A DNA stretch of 39,782 bases from Brevundimonas sp. GTDB lineage: Bacteria; Pseudomonadota; Alphaproteobacteria; Caulobacterales; Caulobacteraceae. Made by a program: the position numbers and the translations under genes. Positions 11,268-19,513 of this stretch are shown piece by piece; position 1 is the first letter of the stretch, and each line of letters begins with the position of its first letter. The stretch lies in NCBI RefSeq assembly GCF_030656255.1, contig NZ_JAUSOE010000105.1, positions 1 through 39,782 of the forward strand, read 5' to 3'. Below the pieces are notes generated by a model that had not been told where the DNA came from, ran no database searches, and was given only the letters and a program-made list of their open reading frames with translations.

Positions 11268-11989
11268 TCACGGCGAGGGCGGGGCACGTTCGAGAACGAT
11301 ATTGTGGAGCCGCCGGGATCATTGGGCCCCACGACGCGTGTGACACGCATGCCTATCACGCTCCCCGGTTCTCTAACGTCAAACTCGACGGTGCCTTGCC
11401 CAAGCTGCGCGTTCCTTATTGAAGAAAATGTGGTTGTTCCGCCTCCTCGCCCCCTGAAGACACTGTTCGATATTTCTTGGCTTGCGTGGTCAGTGTCGAA
11501 TCTCACAGGTCCGGTGACTGAGACGCGGTCAAGAGAAGTTCTTGCTCCAGCAATCGCAGTAGACTGAAGCCTCATTTGATCGATCACAACATCGGTCAAC
11601 TTCTGAAGACCGCCGACATTGTTGATTGTAAAATCGTCTAGTTCCGCTGAAGCCATCCCTCCAACCAATTCTGAAATCAACTTTCGAAGATCTGCATCCT
11701 TGTCCATTTTGGAAGTAAGGAGGTTAACTCGCGCCGCTAGATCTTCGACGATCCCGATTTGCGGTATGATATCCAGCAGCACACGCTCTATTTCGGCCAA
11801 ATGCTCTTCGCTGTTCACTTCGAAGAATCGCTTAGAAATTTCATCTGCGGCTATCGATGCAGGCCCGCCCACCACTGGTAGAAGCGACGCCACCAATGCA
11901 GCGCCCGTCATGGTGGCTTTGCCAGCCTTTCGACCAGCAGCGCCACGGTTCAGCGCCTCGTAAAGTTCAGCAATTCGGTCGGTGTTCAT
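11264..11989 (-). CDS. Orphan protein of unknown function, atypical composition
   Basis: A 241-aa protein I do not recognise. Residues about 23-48 ([19 protein letters not shown] and onward) form a hydrophobic, Gly/Ala-rich segment, possibly one membrane helix or hairpin. Residues 50-150 are largely helical and charged, with heptad-like Leu/Ile/Val spacing ([24 protein letters not shown]). The last ~90 residues look beta-rich, with many Thr/Ser/Gly/Val and a GRGGGTTTF turn. GC content is visibly lower than in clpB and the core genes. It converges on clpB (4-nt stop overlap) and is followed upstream by a palindromic element and a GIY-YIG gene. The lower GC and family-less sequence suggest horizontal acquisition. 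A defence, toxin or envelope role is possible, but nothing shows one. Confidence 0.6.
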
Positions 11990-12322
11990 TGCGTAGTTCC
12001 CAACTGCCCATCAAAGCTAACAGGTTGATGAAACAAATCAAGAACAGTCATTGTTTAGATCGGTATGTGCAGGCTTTTAACAGCCAGGTCTGCCTGCCTT
12101 TCGTCATCCTCCGGCAAGCCGCGTCTTCGCGGCGCAGACCGGGGGACCCAGCGGCGCCGTCAGGCGATCTATCCGCCGCACGATGCGGGAAGACCTAGTC
12201 CGCGGCAGGTTCGCGCTCTCGCGCGCCGCTGGGTCCCCCGGTCTCGCTGCGCTCGCCGGAGGATGACGAAAGAGAGGGGCGGCGTGGATGACGAAAGGTC
12301 GTGTGTCGTATAGGTTGTGCGG
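11990..12322. other. Intergenic region dominated by a palindromic element
   Basis: About 330 bases between the orphan gene and the GIY-YIG gene. The first ~105 bases are AT-richer and probably carry the orphan gene promoter. Positions 12098-12272 are the palindromic element listed separately. A detached extra copy of the element terminus (GGATGACGAAAG) lies at 12287-12298, 15 bp past the intact end. Confidence 0.6.
12098..12272 (+). repeat. Long palindromic element, family A, copy 1 (175 bp)
   Basis: The ends CTTTCGTCATCCTCCGGC and GCCGGAGGATGACGAAAG are perfect inverted repeats. Inside them, GACCGGGGGACCCAGCGGC pairs with GCCGCTGGGTCCCCCGGTC. A ~65-base core, including TCCGCCGCAC and TTCGCGCTCTCGCGC, separates the arms. 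Related copies lie at 36377-36584 and 36795-36970. No gene is inside and no clear target-site duplication is seen. It resembles a non-autonomous palindromic repeat (REP/MITE-like). Confidence 0.85.
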
Positions 12323-12697
12323 ATGCCGACCCATCGCACCTTCATCGCCACCTACATTATGGCCAGCGGGCGCAACGGCACGCTCTACACCGGCATGACC
12401 GCGAACCTGGAGGCGCGGGTGTGGAAGCATCGGACGGGCGCCTTCGACGGTTTCGGCAAGGCCTATGGCTGCACCCGGCTGGTCTGGTTCGAACAGCACG
12501 TCTGGGTGGTGGAGGCCATTCGCCGCGAGAAGCGGATCAAGAAGTGGCTGCGCGACTGGAAGCTGAAGCTGATCGAGGCGGCGAATCCGGATTGGCGGGA
12601 TTTGGCTGAGGGCTGGTATCCGGTCCATGATCCGAACTGGACGCCGCCCATCGAGGATGAGGACTTCCCCGATTCCGCTTCGCGACCTGGAGGGTGA
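12323..12697 (+). CDS. GIY-YIG nuclease superfamily protein (YhbQ/UPF0213-like)
   Basis: A 124-aa single-domain protein. The GIY-YIG core is recognisable: TYIMASGRNGTLYTGMTANLE gives the Tyr-x-Met...Tyr-Thr-Gly version of the two GIY/YIG strands. ARVWKHR supplies the catalytic Arg region. A later REKRIKKWLRDWKLKLIE and NPDWRDL are typical of the short standalone family found across proteobacteria. Such proteins are putative DNA endonucleases, but the biological role of standalone forms is not settled. ATG 12323 is chosen; an in-frame GTG at 12317 is the only near alternative, and no strong ribosome site precedes either. The gene lies 50 nt downstream of a palindromic repeat. An association between the two is speculation. 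Confidence 0.85.
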   Translation: MPTHRTFIATYIMASGRNGTLYTGMTANLEARVWKHRTGAFDGFGKAYGCTRLVWFEQHVWVVEAIRREKRIKKWLRDWKLKLIEAANPDWRDLAEGWYPVHDPNWTPPIEDEDFPDSASRPGG

Positions 12698-12856
12698 CGC
12701 CGCACCGGCGCCAGCGCACCTAATTCCTGCGACGAACCCGTTCGTTTTCAACGCCCTGACGAACTATCACCCCCTCTTTCTCCCCAGGGTCCGAAACCAT
12801 GAGAGGATGACGCCGCTCGTCGGCATTGGACCAGCGGCGTCATCGGGGAGGGCGGA

Positions 12857-12910
12857 TTTCAGACAATTCATACGATTCAGACACTGTTTTCTTTCGTCCA
12901 GAGTCTGAAA
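12857..12910 (-). repeat. 54-bp TTTCAGAC/GTCTGAAA element, copy 1
   Basis: Read on the minus strand, the element is TTTCAGAC, 20 bases, GTCTGAAT, 10 bases, GTCTGAAA. The ends are a perfect 8-bp inverted repeat. A second copy with identical spacings is at 35400-35453. This copy begins 6 nt downstream of the alcohol dehydrogenase stop codon. Three 7-bp GTCTGAA half-sites in a fixed arrangement could be an operator or a small hairpin repeat. Confidence 0.7.
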
Positions 12911-12916
12911 CCGGCG

Positions 12917-14074
12917 TCAGGGGTTGATCACCACCTTGATGCAGCCGTCCGCCTTCTCCTGGAAGGTCTTGTAGGCGTCCGGCCCGTCTTCCAGCCCGAT
13001 CTTGTGGGTGATCAGGAAGCTGGGGTCGATCTGGCCGTCGACCACCTTCTGCATCAGGGGTTCGAGGTATTTCTGCACATGGGTCTGGCCGGTCTTCAGC
13101 GTCAGGCCCTTGGCCACGAAGGCGCCCATCATGGTCGGCACGCCGCCCACGAAGACGCCGGGCAGGCTGATGGTGCCGCCGGGGCGGCAGGCGATGATGG
13201 CCTCGTTCAGGGCGTAGGGGCGCTCCATCTTGCCGGCCACCGTCTCCTGGACCTTTTCGAGCAGGCTGCCGGAGCCGTGGCTTTCCAGGCCGACGGCCTC
13301 GATCACCGCGTCCGGGCCGACGCCGTGGGTCATGTCCTTGATCCGCGCCTGCAGGTCGCCTTCCGAGAAGTCCAGGGTCTCGGCCCCGGCGTCGCGGGCC
13401 ATCTGCAGCCGTTCGGCCACCTGGTCGATGGCGATGACCCGTTCGGCGCCCATCATGAAGGCGCTGCGGATGGCGAACTGGCCGACGGGGCCGCAGCCGA
13501 ACACCAGAACGGTCTGGCCGGGCTGGATATTGGCGTTCTCGGCGGCCATCCAGCCGGTCGGGAAGATGTCGGACAGGAACAGGACCTGGTCGTCGGTCAG
13601 GCCCTCGGGCACCTTGATCGGGCCGACGTCGGCATAGGGGACGCGCAGATACTCGGCCTGGCCCCCGGCGAAACCGCCGTACATCTCGCTGTAGCCGAAC
13701 AGGCCGGCGGTGGGATAGCCGATCATCTTGGCCTGTTCCGCGCCGTTCGGATTGGACCGCGCGCACAGGGAATAGAGGCCGCGCCGGCAATAGTCGCAGT
13801 CGCCGCAGCTGATGGTGAAGGGCACCACGACGCGGTCGCCGACCTTGAGTTTTTGGTTGTCCTTGCCGACGGCGACGACCTCGCCCATCGTCTCGTGGCC
13901 CATGACGTCGCCGGACTTCATGCCCGGCACGAAGCCGCCGTACAGGTGCAGGTCGGAGCCGCAGATGGCGCAACTCGTCACCCGAATGACGACGTCGCGG
14001 CCGTCCTCGATCGTGGGGTCGGGCACCTCCTCGCAGCGGATGTCGCCCTTGCCGTGCCAGCACAACGCCTTCAT
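12917..14074 (-). CDS. Zinc-dependent alcohol dehydrogenase, MDR superfamily (formaldehyde-dehydrogenase-like)
   Basis: A 385-aa cytoplasmic oxidoreductase. Catalytic-zinc residues are visible as Cys38 (AICGSDLH) and His60-Glu61 (GHE). The structural zinc loop has Cys90, Cys93, Cys96 and Cys104. The Rossmann motif FGCGPVGQ (about 192-199) is followed by AIDQ with an acidic Asp at 217, which favours NAD over NADP. The segment LSDIFPTGW is typical of the glutathione-independent formaldehyde dehydrogenase-like branch, so oxidation of an aldehyde or alcohol is likely, though the substrate is unknown. The ATG is preceded by GGGAG at a good distance. It lies 92 nt downstream of prmC on the same strand. 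A 54-bp repeat follows its stop. Confidence 0.9.
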   Translation of the reverse strand: MKALCWHGKGDIRCEEVPDPTIEDGRDVVIRVTSCAICGSDLHLYGGFVPGMKSGDVMGHETMGEVVAVGKDNQKLKVGDRVVVPFTISCGDCDYCRRGLYSLCARSNPNGAEQAKMIGYPTAGLFGYSEMYGGFAGGQAEYLRVPYADVGPIKVPEGLTDDQVLFLSDIFPTGWMAAENANIQPGQTVLVFGCGPVGQFAIRSAFMMGAERVIAIDQVAERLQMARDAGAETLDFSEGDLQARIKDMTHGVGPDAVIEAVGLESHGSGSLLEKVQETVAGKMERPYALNEAIIACRPGGTISLPGVFVGGVPTMMGAFVAKGLTLKTGQTHVQKYLEPLMQKVVDGQIDPSFLITHKIGLEDGPDAYKTFQEKADGCIKVVINP

Positions 14075-14166
14075 GTCGGATCTCCCTTTCTGAGGGGGAT
14101 CAATCCGGCGGCGGGGCGGGAGTTCCTAGCGCAAAGCTTTGTAAATCAAAGCCTTGCCGTGGGCGA

Positions 14167-15081
14167 TCACTCCTGCGGGATCGGATTGGTCCTCGGGTCC
14201 GGGCCGTTGGTGACGACGCGGTCGCGTTCGCCCAGGTCCTTGATCACCTTGACGTCGGCGAAGCCCTGGGCCTCGAACAGGGCCTTGACCTGGGGCCCCT
14301 GGTCCCAGCCGATCTCGACGGCGAAGACGCCGCCGGGCTTCAGGATACGCTTCACCTCGGGGGCCAGGTCGCGATAGGCCTGAAGCCCGTCGGGGCCGCC
14401 GTCCAGGGCCAGGTGCGGGTCGTGGTCGCGCACCTCGGGGTCCAGGGTCGGGATGTGGTCGGTGGGGATATAGGGGGGGTTGGACACCACCAGGTCGAAG
14501 CCGGCGTCGCCGAAGCCCGCGGCCCATTCGGTCCTCAGGAAGGCGGCGCGCTCGTTCAGGTCCAGGTTGGCGGCGTTCTCCTTGGCCACGGCCAGGGCCT
14601 CGGTCGAGATGTCGGTGCCGACGCCCTGGGCCGCCGGCCGCTCGGCCAGCAGGGCCAGCAGGATGGCGCCCGAGCCGGTGCCCAGGTCGGCGATGCTGAA
14701 GGCCTGGGTCTTGGCGAAGGCCAAGAGGGCGATGTCGAGGATGGTCTCGGTGTCGGGGCGGGGGCTGAGGACGTCGGGGGTGACGTTCAGCATGATCTTC
14801 CAGAAGCCCTTCTTGCCGACGATCCGCGACACCGGCTCGCGGCGCAGGCGGCGTTCGACCATGGCCTCGTACTCGGCCTGCTGCTCGGGCGTGACGATCC
14901 GGTAGGGGTCGGTCAGGATGTCCATGCGGCTGGCGCCGGCGGCGGCCTCCAGCAGCAGGCGGGCGTCGATGGCCGGGCTGTCGATGCGTCCGCCCTTCAG
15001 GCGGGCCTGGGCGGCCTTCCACACGGTCAGCAGGGTCGCGGCGCCGTCGGACGGCTTGGGGGAGAGGGGCTCGGTGGTCAT
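14167..15081 (-). CDS. prmC: Peptide chain release factor N5-glutamine methyltransferase PrmC
   Basis: A 304-aa class I SAM-dependent methyltransferase. The N-terminal helical domain (about 15-95) binds the release factor. The SAM site is DLGTGSGA at 132-139, and the catalytic NPPY motif at 201-204 positions the glutamine of the GGQ loop of RF1/RF2. SPRPDTETILDIAL (106-119) is another strong PrmC/HemK feature. It methylates release factors in the cytoplasm and speeds termination. In many relatives prfA precedes prmC; here the upstream gene is the divergent YihY gene, so prmC appears to stand without prfA. Its stop is followed by a weak stem (AAGGCTTTG / CAAAGCTTT, 14133-14157) that may end transcription. 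Confidence 0.93.
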   Translation of the reverse strand: MTTEPLSPKPSDGAATLLTVWKAAQARLKGGRIDSPAIDARLLLEAAAGASRMDILTDPYRIVTPEQQAEYEAMVERRLRREPVSRIVGKKGFWKIMLNVTPDVLSPRPDTETILDIALLAFAKTQAFSIADLGTGSGAILLALLAERPAAQGVGTDISTEALAVAKENAANLDLNERAAFLRTEWAAGFGDAGFDLVVSNPPYIPTDHIPTLDPEVRDHDPHLALDGGPDGLQAYRDLAPEVKRILKPGGVFAVEIGWDQGPQVKALFEAQGFADVKVIKDLGERDRVVTNGPDPRTNPIPQE

Positions 15082-15161
15082 GCCGGGTGATTGGCCCTTC
15101 GCGGCCGGGATTTCAAGCCGGGCCGAGGGAACGCGGCGCCAGCTTGGCCGTTGGCGTGGTG

Positions 15162-16463
15162 ATGTCCAAGCCCAAACCGCCTTTACGCCACCGCCGCCCC
15201 GCGATCCAAAGACCCCAGGCGCGGCGCGGGCGCGCGGCGGCCGGGGGACTGGACCGCCTGTGGAAGTTCGTCGCCGCGACGGCGGGCGGCTTGGCCGCCG
15301 GCGCCGGGGCCGCGCATCTGCTCTACACCCAGGGCCACAAGGTCGGGCTGGAGCTGCGCCCGCCCCGTCCCGAGCCCCTGCCGCCCAAACCCCCGACGCC
15401 CGAGGACTACGACCTCAAGGAGCCCGGTCGCGGCCGCCTGGCCAAACGCCCCGAACAGATTCCGCACAAGGGCTGGAGCGACATCCTGTGGCGCACCGGC
15501 GGCTCCTATTTCGGCGACCGGGTCGGGTTCGTCGCCGGGGGCGTGACCTTCTTCACCCTGCTGTCGCTGTTCCCCCTGCTGGGCACATTCGTGACCCTGT
15601 ACGGCCTGTTCTCGGATCCGGCCGACGCCTGGAGCCGGCTTCAGTTCCTGTATGGCGTCATGCCCAGCAGCATCGCCGCCTTCCTGGGCGGGGAGATGGA
15701 GCGGCTGGCCCAGAACTCGAACGGCCAGCTGACCTTCACCCTGATCTGGACCCTGGCCCTGTCGCTGTGGACGGCCAATGGGGCGGTCAAGGTGCTCTTC
15801 TACGGGCTGAACATCGCCTATCACGAGGTCGAGCGGCGCAATATCGTCCGCTACAACCTGCTGTGCATGGGCTTCACCCTGGGGGCGGTGGCCGCCGTCC
15901 TGTTCAGCTCGCTGCTGGTGGTCGGGGTGCCGGTGGTGGTGCGTCTGTTCGGTCTGCAAGAGGAGTGGGGCCTGCTGGCCCTGTTGCGCTGGCCCCTGCT
16001 GCTGGTCGGCTATGTGGCCGCCCTGACCCTGATCTACCGGTTCGGGCCGTGCCGTCAGAACGCGCGCTGGCGCTGGCTGACGCCGGGGGCGATCTTCGCG
16101 GCGGTGATCAGCCTGACGGTCTCCTTCGTCTTCAGCTGGTACCTGACCAACTTCGTCCGCACCGACAGCTACGGACCGCTGGCGGCCATGATGGGCTTCC
16201 TGCTGTGGACCTGGCTGTCGGTGCAGGTGATCCTGATGGGCGCCGAGCTGAACGCCGAGATCGAGCATCAGACGGCCCTGGACACCACCACCGGCAAGCC
16301 CATGCCCATCGGCGAGCGCGGCGCCCAGGTGGCCGACAGCATCGGCGCCAAACGCGGCAACCCCGCCGCCCTGGCCTTCACCCAGCGCCACGCCGAGGCC
16401 ATGGCCGACCGGCTGATGCGTCGCCGCAACCGCCGCCGCAACAAGCCCGCCGCTACAGAATGA
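15162..16463 (+). CDS. YihY/BrkB family inner-membrane protein
   Basis: A 433-aa membrane protein. A basic N-terminal region of about 95 residues precedes six predicted transmembrane helices. Family features are [23 protein letters not shown] (first helix), [29 protein letters not shown], and a late [23 protein letters not shown], which is the YihY/BrkB hallmark. The old label 'ribonuclease BN' for this family is a misannotation; the role is unknown and transport has been proposed. The frame is open to 15087, but that would leave 5 nt to the divergent prmC start. ATG 15162 leaves about 80 nt for promoters. The end overlaps the converging hslU gene by 11 nt. Confidence 0.87.
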   Translation: MSKPKPPLRHRRPAIQRPQARRGRAAAGGLDRLWKFVAATAGGLAAGAGAAHLLYTQGHKVGLELRPPRPEPLPPKPPTPEDYDLKEPGRGRLAKRPEQIPHKGWSDILWRTGGSYFGDRVGFVAGGVTFFTLLSLFPLLGTFVTLYGLFSDPADAWSRLQFLYGVMPSSIAAFLGGEMERLAQNSNGQLTFTLIWTLALSLWTANGAVKVLFYGLNIAYHEVERRNIVRYNLLCMGFTLGAVAAVLFSSLLVVGVPVVVRLFGLQEEWGLLALLRWPLLLVGYVAALTLIYRFGPCRQNARWRWLTPGAIFAAVISLTVSFVFSWYLTNFVRTDSYGPLAAMMGFLLWTWLSVQVILMGAELNAEIEHQTALDTTTGKPMPIGERGAQVADSIGAKRGNPAALAFTQRHAEAMADRLMRRRNRRRNKPAATE

Positions 16464-17754
16464 ACCGGCTCAGATCCACGTCCTTGGTCAGGGCGCTCAA
16501 CTTGTCGCGCACCGCCGCCCCGTCGAAGGACACGGTCTGTCCCGCCAGGTCCGAGGCCTTGAAACTGGTCTCCTCCAGCACCCGCTCCAGCACGGTCTGG
16601 AGCCGCCGCGCCCCGATGTTCTCGACGGCGGAATTGGCCGCCACCGCTGCGTCTGCCAGGGCCTCGATCGCGTCGTCGGTGAAGGTCAGGGTGACGTCCT
16701 CGGTCGCCAGCAGGGCCTGGTTCTGACGGATCAGATTGGCTTCGGGCTCGGTCAGGATCCGCTTGAAGTCGTCGCGCGTCAGGGCCTTCAGCTCGACCCG
16801 GATCGGCAGCCGCCCCTGAAGCTCGGGCAGCAGGTCCGACGGCTTGGCGACGTGGAAGGCGCCCGAGGCGATGAACAGGACGTGATCGGTCTTCACCGGC
16901 CCGTATTTGGTCGAGACGGTGGTCCCCTCGATCAGGGGCAGCAGGTCGCGCTGCACCCCTTCGCGCGACACGTCGGCGCCGGAGGCCCCCTGGCGCGCGG
17001 CGACCTTGTCGATCTCGTCCAGGAAGACGATGCCCTCGTTCTCGGCCAGGATCAGCGCCTCCTTGGTCAGGCTGTCCTGATCCAGCAGCTTGTCGCCCTC
17101 CTCGGCGATCAGGGGGGCAGTGGCGTCGCGGACGGTCAGCTTGACCGTCTTGGTCCGGCCGCCGCCCATCTTGCCCAGCATCTCCGACAGGTTCAGCAGG
17201 CCCACGGCCCCGCCGCCGGGGATGTCCAGCCCCTGGATCGGCGAGGCGGTGTCGGCCAGGGCGATCTCAATCTCCTTGTCGTCCAGCTCGCCGGCCCGCA
17301 GCTTCTTCCTGAAACTGTCGCGCGTCGCCGGCCCGGCGCCGGGGCCGACCAGGGCGTCCAGGATCCGGTCCTCGGCCGCGCCCTCGGCCCGCGCCCGCAC
17401 CTCGCCGCGCCGGCGGTCGCGCACCATGACCAGGGCGCTCTCGACCAGGTCGCGCATGATCTGGTCGACGTCGCGGCCGACATAGCCGACCTCGGTGAAC
17501 TTGGTCGCCTCGACCTTGAGGAAGGGCGAACCCGCCAGCCGCGCCAGCCGCCGGGCGATCTCGGTCTTGCCGACGCCGGTGGGGCCGATCATCAGAATGT
17601 TCTTGGGCGTCACCTCGTCACGCAGATCCTCGGGCACGCGCTTGCGGCGCCAGCGATTGCGCAGGGCCACGGCCACGGCGCGCTTGGCGTCGTCCTGGCC
17701 GACGATATAGCGATCCAGTTCGGAGACGATTTCGCGGGGAGAGAGGTCAGTCAT
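16453..17754 (-). CDS. hslU: HslU, ATPase subunit of the HslUV (ClpYQ) protease
   Basis: A 433-aa AAA+ unfoldase of normal HslU length. It starts [20 protein letters not shown], has Walker A GPTGVGKT at 57-64, the pore segment with GYVGRD, and Walker [11 protein letters not shown]. The I-domain lies at about 110-240. The C-terminus DLSRFIL is the tail that docks into HslV pockets. HslU unfolds substrates and feeds them to the HslV peptidase in the cytoplasm. hslV is not in this window, so the usual hslVU operon is split. The frame is open to 17838, but ATG 17754 gives the conserved start. A strong terminator separates it from ppa upstream, so its promoter must lie within about 65 nt. Confidence 0.96.
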   Translation of the reverse strand: MTDLSPREIVSELDRYIVGQDDAKRAVAVALRNRWRRKRVPEDLRDEVTPKNILMIGPTGVGKTEIARRLARLAGSPFLKVEATKFTEVGYVGRDVDQIMRDLVESALVMVRDRRRGEVRARAEGAAEDRILDALVGPGAGPATRDSFRKKLRAGELDDKEIEIALADTASPIQGLDIPGGGAVGLLNLSEMLGKMGGGRTKTVKLTVRDATAPLIAEEGDKLLDQDSLTKEALILAENEGIVFLDEIDKVAARQGASGADVSREGVQRDLLPLIEGTTVSTKYGPVKTDHVLFIASGAFHVAKPSDLLPELQGRLPIRVELKALTRDDFKRILTEPEANLIRQNQALLATEDVTLTFTDDAIEALADAAVAANSAVENIGARRLQTVLERVLEETSFKASDLAGQTVSFDGAAVRDKLSALTKDVDLSRFIL

Positions 17755-17818
17755 GGGATGGAGATAGGGCGTCTCGAACCGTTGCGGGAGAGGGCAGGGC
17801 GTCGTCAAATCGTCTCGC

Positions 17819-17851
17819 AGCAAAAAGGCGCCCTCCAACCGGAGGACGCCT
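17819..17851 (-). terminator. Intrinsic terminator of ppa
   Basis: On the minus strand AGGCGTCCTCC pairs with GGAGGGCGCCT around a GGTT loop. Eleven paired positions include one mismatch. The stem is followed directly by TTTTTGCTG. It starts 28 nt after the ppa stop, so it ends ppa transcription before hslU. Confidence 0.85.
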
Positions 17852-17878
17852 CGATGCGTTCAGCGATGTCGCCTTGGA

Positions 17879-18439
17879 TCAGGCGGCCTTGCCGGCCTTC
17901 TTGGCGGCCAGCTTGTCCTGGTGGGCCTGCATGCCCTTGGCGATCATTTCGGCGGCCTCGCCGGCGTCGCCCCAGCCCTTGACCGTGACCGACTTGCCCT
18001 TCTCCAGATCCTTGTAGTGGGTGAAGAAGTGTTCGATCTGCTCGATCAGGATGGCCGGCAGCTGACGATAGCTGGCGACGTCGGTGTAATAGGGGTTCAG
18101 CTTGTCGACCGGCACGGCCAGGATCTTCTCGTCGCCGCCGGCCTCGTCCACCATCATCAGCACGCCGATGGGGCGCGAGCGGATGACGCAGCCCGGCACG
18201 ACCGGCGTCGGGTTCAGCACGATCACGTCGCAGGGATCGCCGTCGTCCGACAGGGTGTGCGGGATGAAGCCGTAGTTGCCGGGATAGTACATGGCGGTGT
18301 GCAGGAAGCGGTCGACGAACAGGGCGCCGGATTCCTTGTCCATCTCGTATTTCACCGGCAGCCCGCCCTGCGGGATTTCGATGACGACATTGACGTCCCA
18401 GGGAGCGTTCGGGCCGACCGGAATAGCGTCGAGGTTCAT
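17879..18439 (-). CDS. ppa: Inorganic pyrophosphatase (family I)
   Basis: A 186-aa soluble enzyme that hydrolyses pyrophosphate to phosphate, pulling biosynthetic reactions forward. The family I signature DGDPCDVIV lies at 66-74, after [13 protein letters not shown]. Other conserved parts are [15 protein letters not shown], with metal or phosphate-binding Glu/Lys residues, and DEKILAVP. The C-terminus is Lys/Ala rich. Length and motifs are typical of the hexameric bacterial enzyme with Mg2+. A possible promoter is at 18481-18509, and a clear intrinsic terminator lies just beyond the stop, so it appears monocistronic. The DUF599 gene is divergent. Confidence 0.96.
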   Translation of the reverse strand: MNLDAIPVGPNAPWDVNVVIEIPQGGLPVKYEMDKESGALFVDRFLHTAMYYPGNYGFIPHTLSDDGDPCDVIVLNPTPVVPGCVIRSRPIGVLMMVDEAGGDEKILAVPVDKLNPYYTDVASYRQLPAILIEQIEHFFTHYKDLEKGKSVTVKGWGDAGEAAEMIAKGMQAHQDKLAAKKAGKAA

Positions 18440-18480
18440 GGCGGGTCTTTGCTGCGTCTGCGAAATTCTATGAGGCGGGC

Positions 18481-18509
18481 GTGATAGGACGCGCGCGCCG
18501 CCTCGGCAA
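18481..18509 (-). promoter_or_regulatory. Possible housekeeping promoter of ppa
   Basis: On the minus strand TTGCCG (18509-18504) and TATCAC (18486-18481) are separated by 17 bp, each matching four of six consensus positions. The predicted start is about 35 nt upstream of the ppa ATG. Confidence 0.42.
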
Positions 18510-18565
18510 GCGCGACTTGAGTCGGCGGGCTTGCGCCGCAGCGACGACTGGGCTCAATTCGCACG

Positions 18566-19249
18566 ATGACCTGGGTTGATTGGGCCGCGCTGGCGCTCTT
18601 CTTCATCTGCTGGCTCGGCTATGCGCCGATCCTGAAGTTCGTGGGCCGCCACGGCGGCTCGCTGAACGACGACATGAGCCATGTCCGCCGGGTCTGGATG
18701 TCGGCCATGACCCATCGCGAGCTGCGGCTGGTCGACAGCCAGTTGATGGGCCATTCGATCAACTCAGCCTCCTTCTTCGCCTCGACCAATCTGCTGCTGA
18801 TCGCGGCGGTGGGCGGCATCCTGTTCGGGGGCGAGAGCAAGCTGGAAGGCTTCGCCGCCGTTGGGGCGGACAATGTGCCGATCAAGATCCTGGAGGCCAA
18901 GCTGGCCCTGGTGCTGATCTGCCTGACGCGGGGCTTCCTGGATTTCATCTGGGCCCTGCGCCAGATGAACTACACCCTGGCCCTGATCGGCTCGGCGCCC
19001 GAGATCGACAAGGAGGTCGACCGCAAGGCGTTCGGCGAGGCGGCGGCCGAACTGCTGAACCCGGCCCTCAGTTCGTTCAGCCAGGGGGTGCGGGGCTATT
19101 ACTTCGCCCTGGCGGCGGCGGCCTGGCTGTTCGGGCCGCTGTGGCTGGCCCTGGGCGTGGCCTCGTCCTTCGGCCTGTTGATCTATCGGCAGGAGGCCTC
19201 GCCCGCCGCCCGCGCCATCCGCAATGCGCGCCGCCTGCTGGGTGAATGA
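18566..19249 (+). CDS. DUF599 domain inner-membrane protein
   Basis: A 227-aa protein with four predicted transmembrane segments: about 6-22, 70-92, 110-130 and 170-205. DUF599 features are present: RRVWMSAMTHRELRLVDSQLMGHSINSASFFASTNLL in the N-terminal half and the later RQMNYTLALIGSAPE loop. The function of the family is unknown. The gene is divergent from ppa and alone in its transcript as far as can be seen. The region after its stop contains no clear terminator of its own until the sRNA terminator at 19459-19485, which could also serve this gene. Confidence 0.83.
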   Translation: MTWVDWAALALFFICWLGYAPILKFVGRHGGSLNDDMSHVRRVWMSAMTHRELRLVDSQLMGHSINSASFFASTNLLLIAAVGGILFGGESKLEGFAAVGADNVPIKILEAKLALVLICLTRGFLDFIWALRQMNYTLALIGSAPEIDKEVDRKAFGEAAAELLNPALSSFSQGVRGYYFALAAAAWLFGPLWLALGVASSFGLLIYRQEASPAARAIRNARRLLGE

Positions 19250-19368
19250 CGGTTATTTTGCAGTTGCGACAGGGGCTGAACGTCCCGACCCGTGCTGGAG
19301 ACGCCGAATTAGGGCGAAAGGCGCCGTAATTGCGTAACATGCCGTGACCCAAAAACCGCGCTGAACGC

Positions 19369-19397
19369 TTGACCGATTGTGCATCGCAACCTAGATT
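19369..19397 (+). promoter_or_regulatory. Promoter of candidate small RNA
   Basis: TTGACC at 19369-19374 (5/6 to the -35 consensus) and TAGATT at 19392-19397 (4/6 to -10) are separated by exactly 17 bp. Transcription would start near 19404, immediately before the first hairpin of the candidate RNA. Confidence 0.6.
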
Positions 19398-19403
19398 GAC
19401 CTT

Positions 19404-19485
19404 CGACGCCTCCGGGCGTCTTGCCCTTCCTGGGCGTTTCCTCCCTATAGACTTTTATGCCGCGCCTCCGGGCGCGGCTTTTTTT
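19404..19485 (+). ncRNA. Candidate small RNA with three UCC/CCU-loop hairpins and intrinsic terminator
   Basis: About 82 nt, lying between convergent genes. Hairpin 1 is GACGCC-TCCG-GGCGTC (19405-19420). Hairpin 2 is GCCC-TTCCT-GGGC (19423-19435). Then comes a linker containing TTCCTCCC (19438-19445). Hairpin 3 is GCCGCGCC-TCCG-GGCGCGGC (19459-19478), followed by seven T's, a strong intrinsic terminator. A good promoter precedes it at 19369. Loops and linker expose UCC, CCU and CCUCCC, which are complementary to Shine-Dalgarno sequences. This is the pattern of alphaproteobacterial anti-SD regulatory sRNAs. No long open frame is inside. Alternatively, the region is only a terminator for the DUF599 gene. 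Confidence 0.6.
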
Positions 19486-19513
19486 CGTCTTATCGCCGAT
19501 CAGTCACCCGGTG

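Noticed and set aside
12098..12272. Complete insertion sequence
   Set aside because: The element is only 175 bp, holds no transposase frame and shows no clear target-site duplication.
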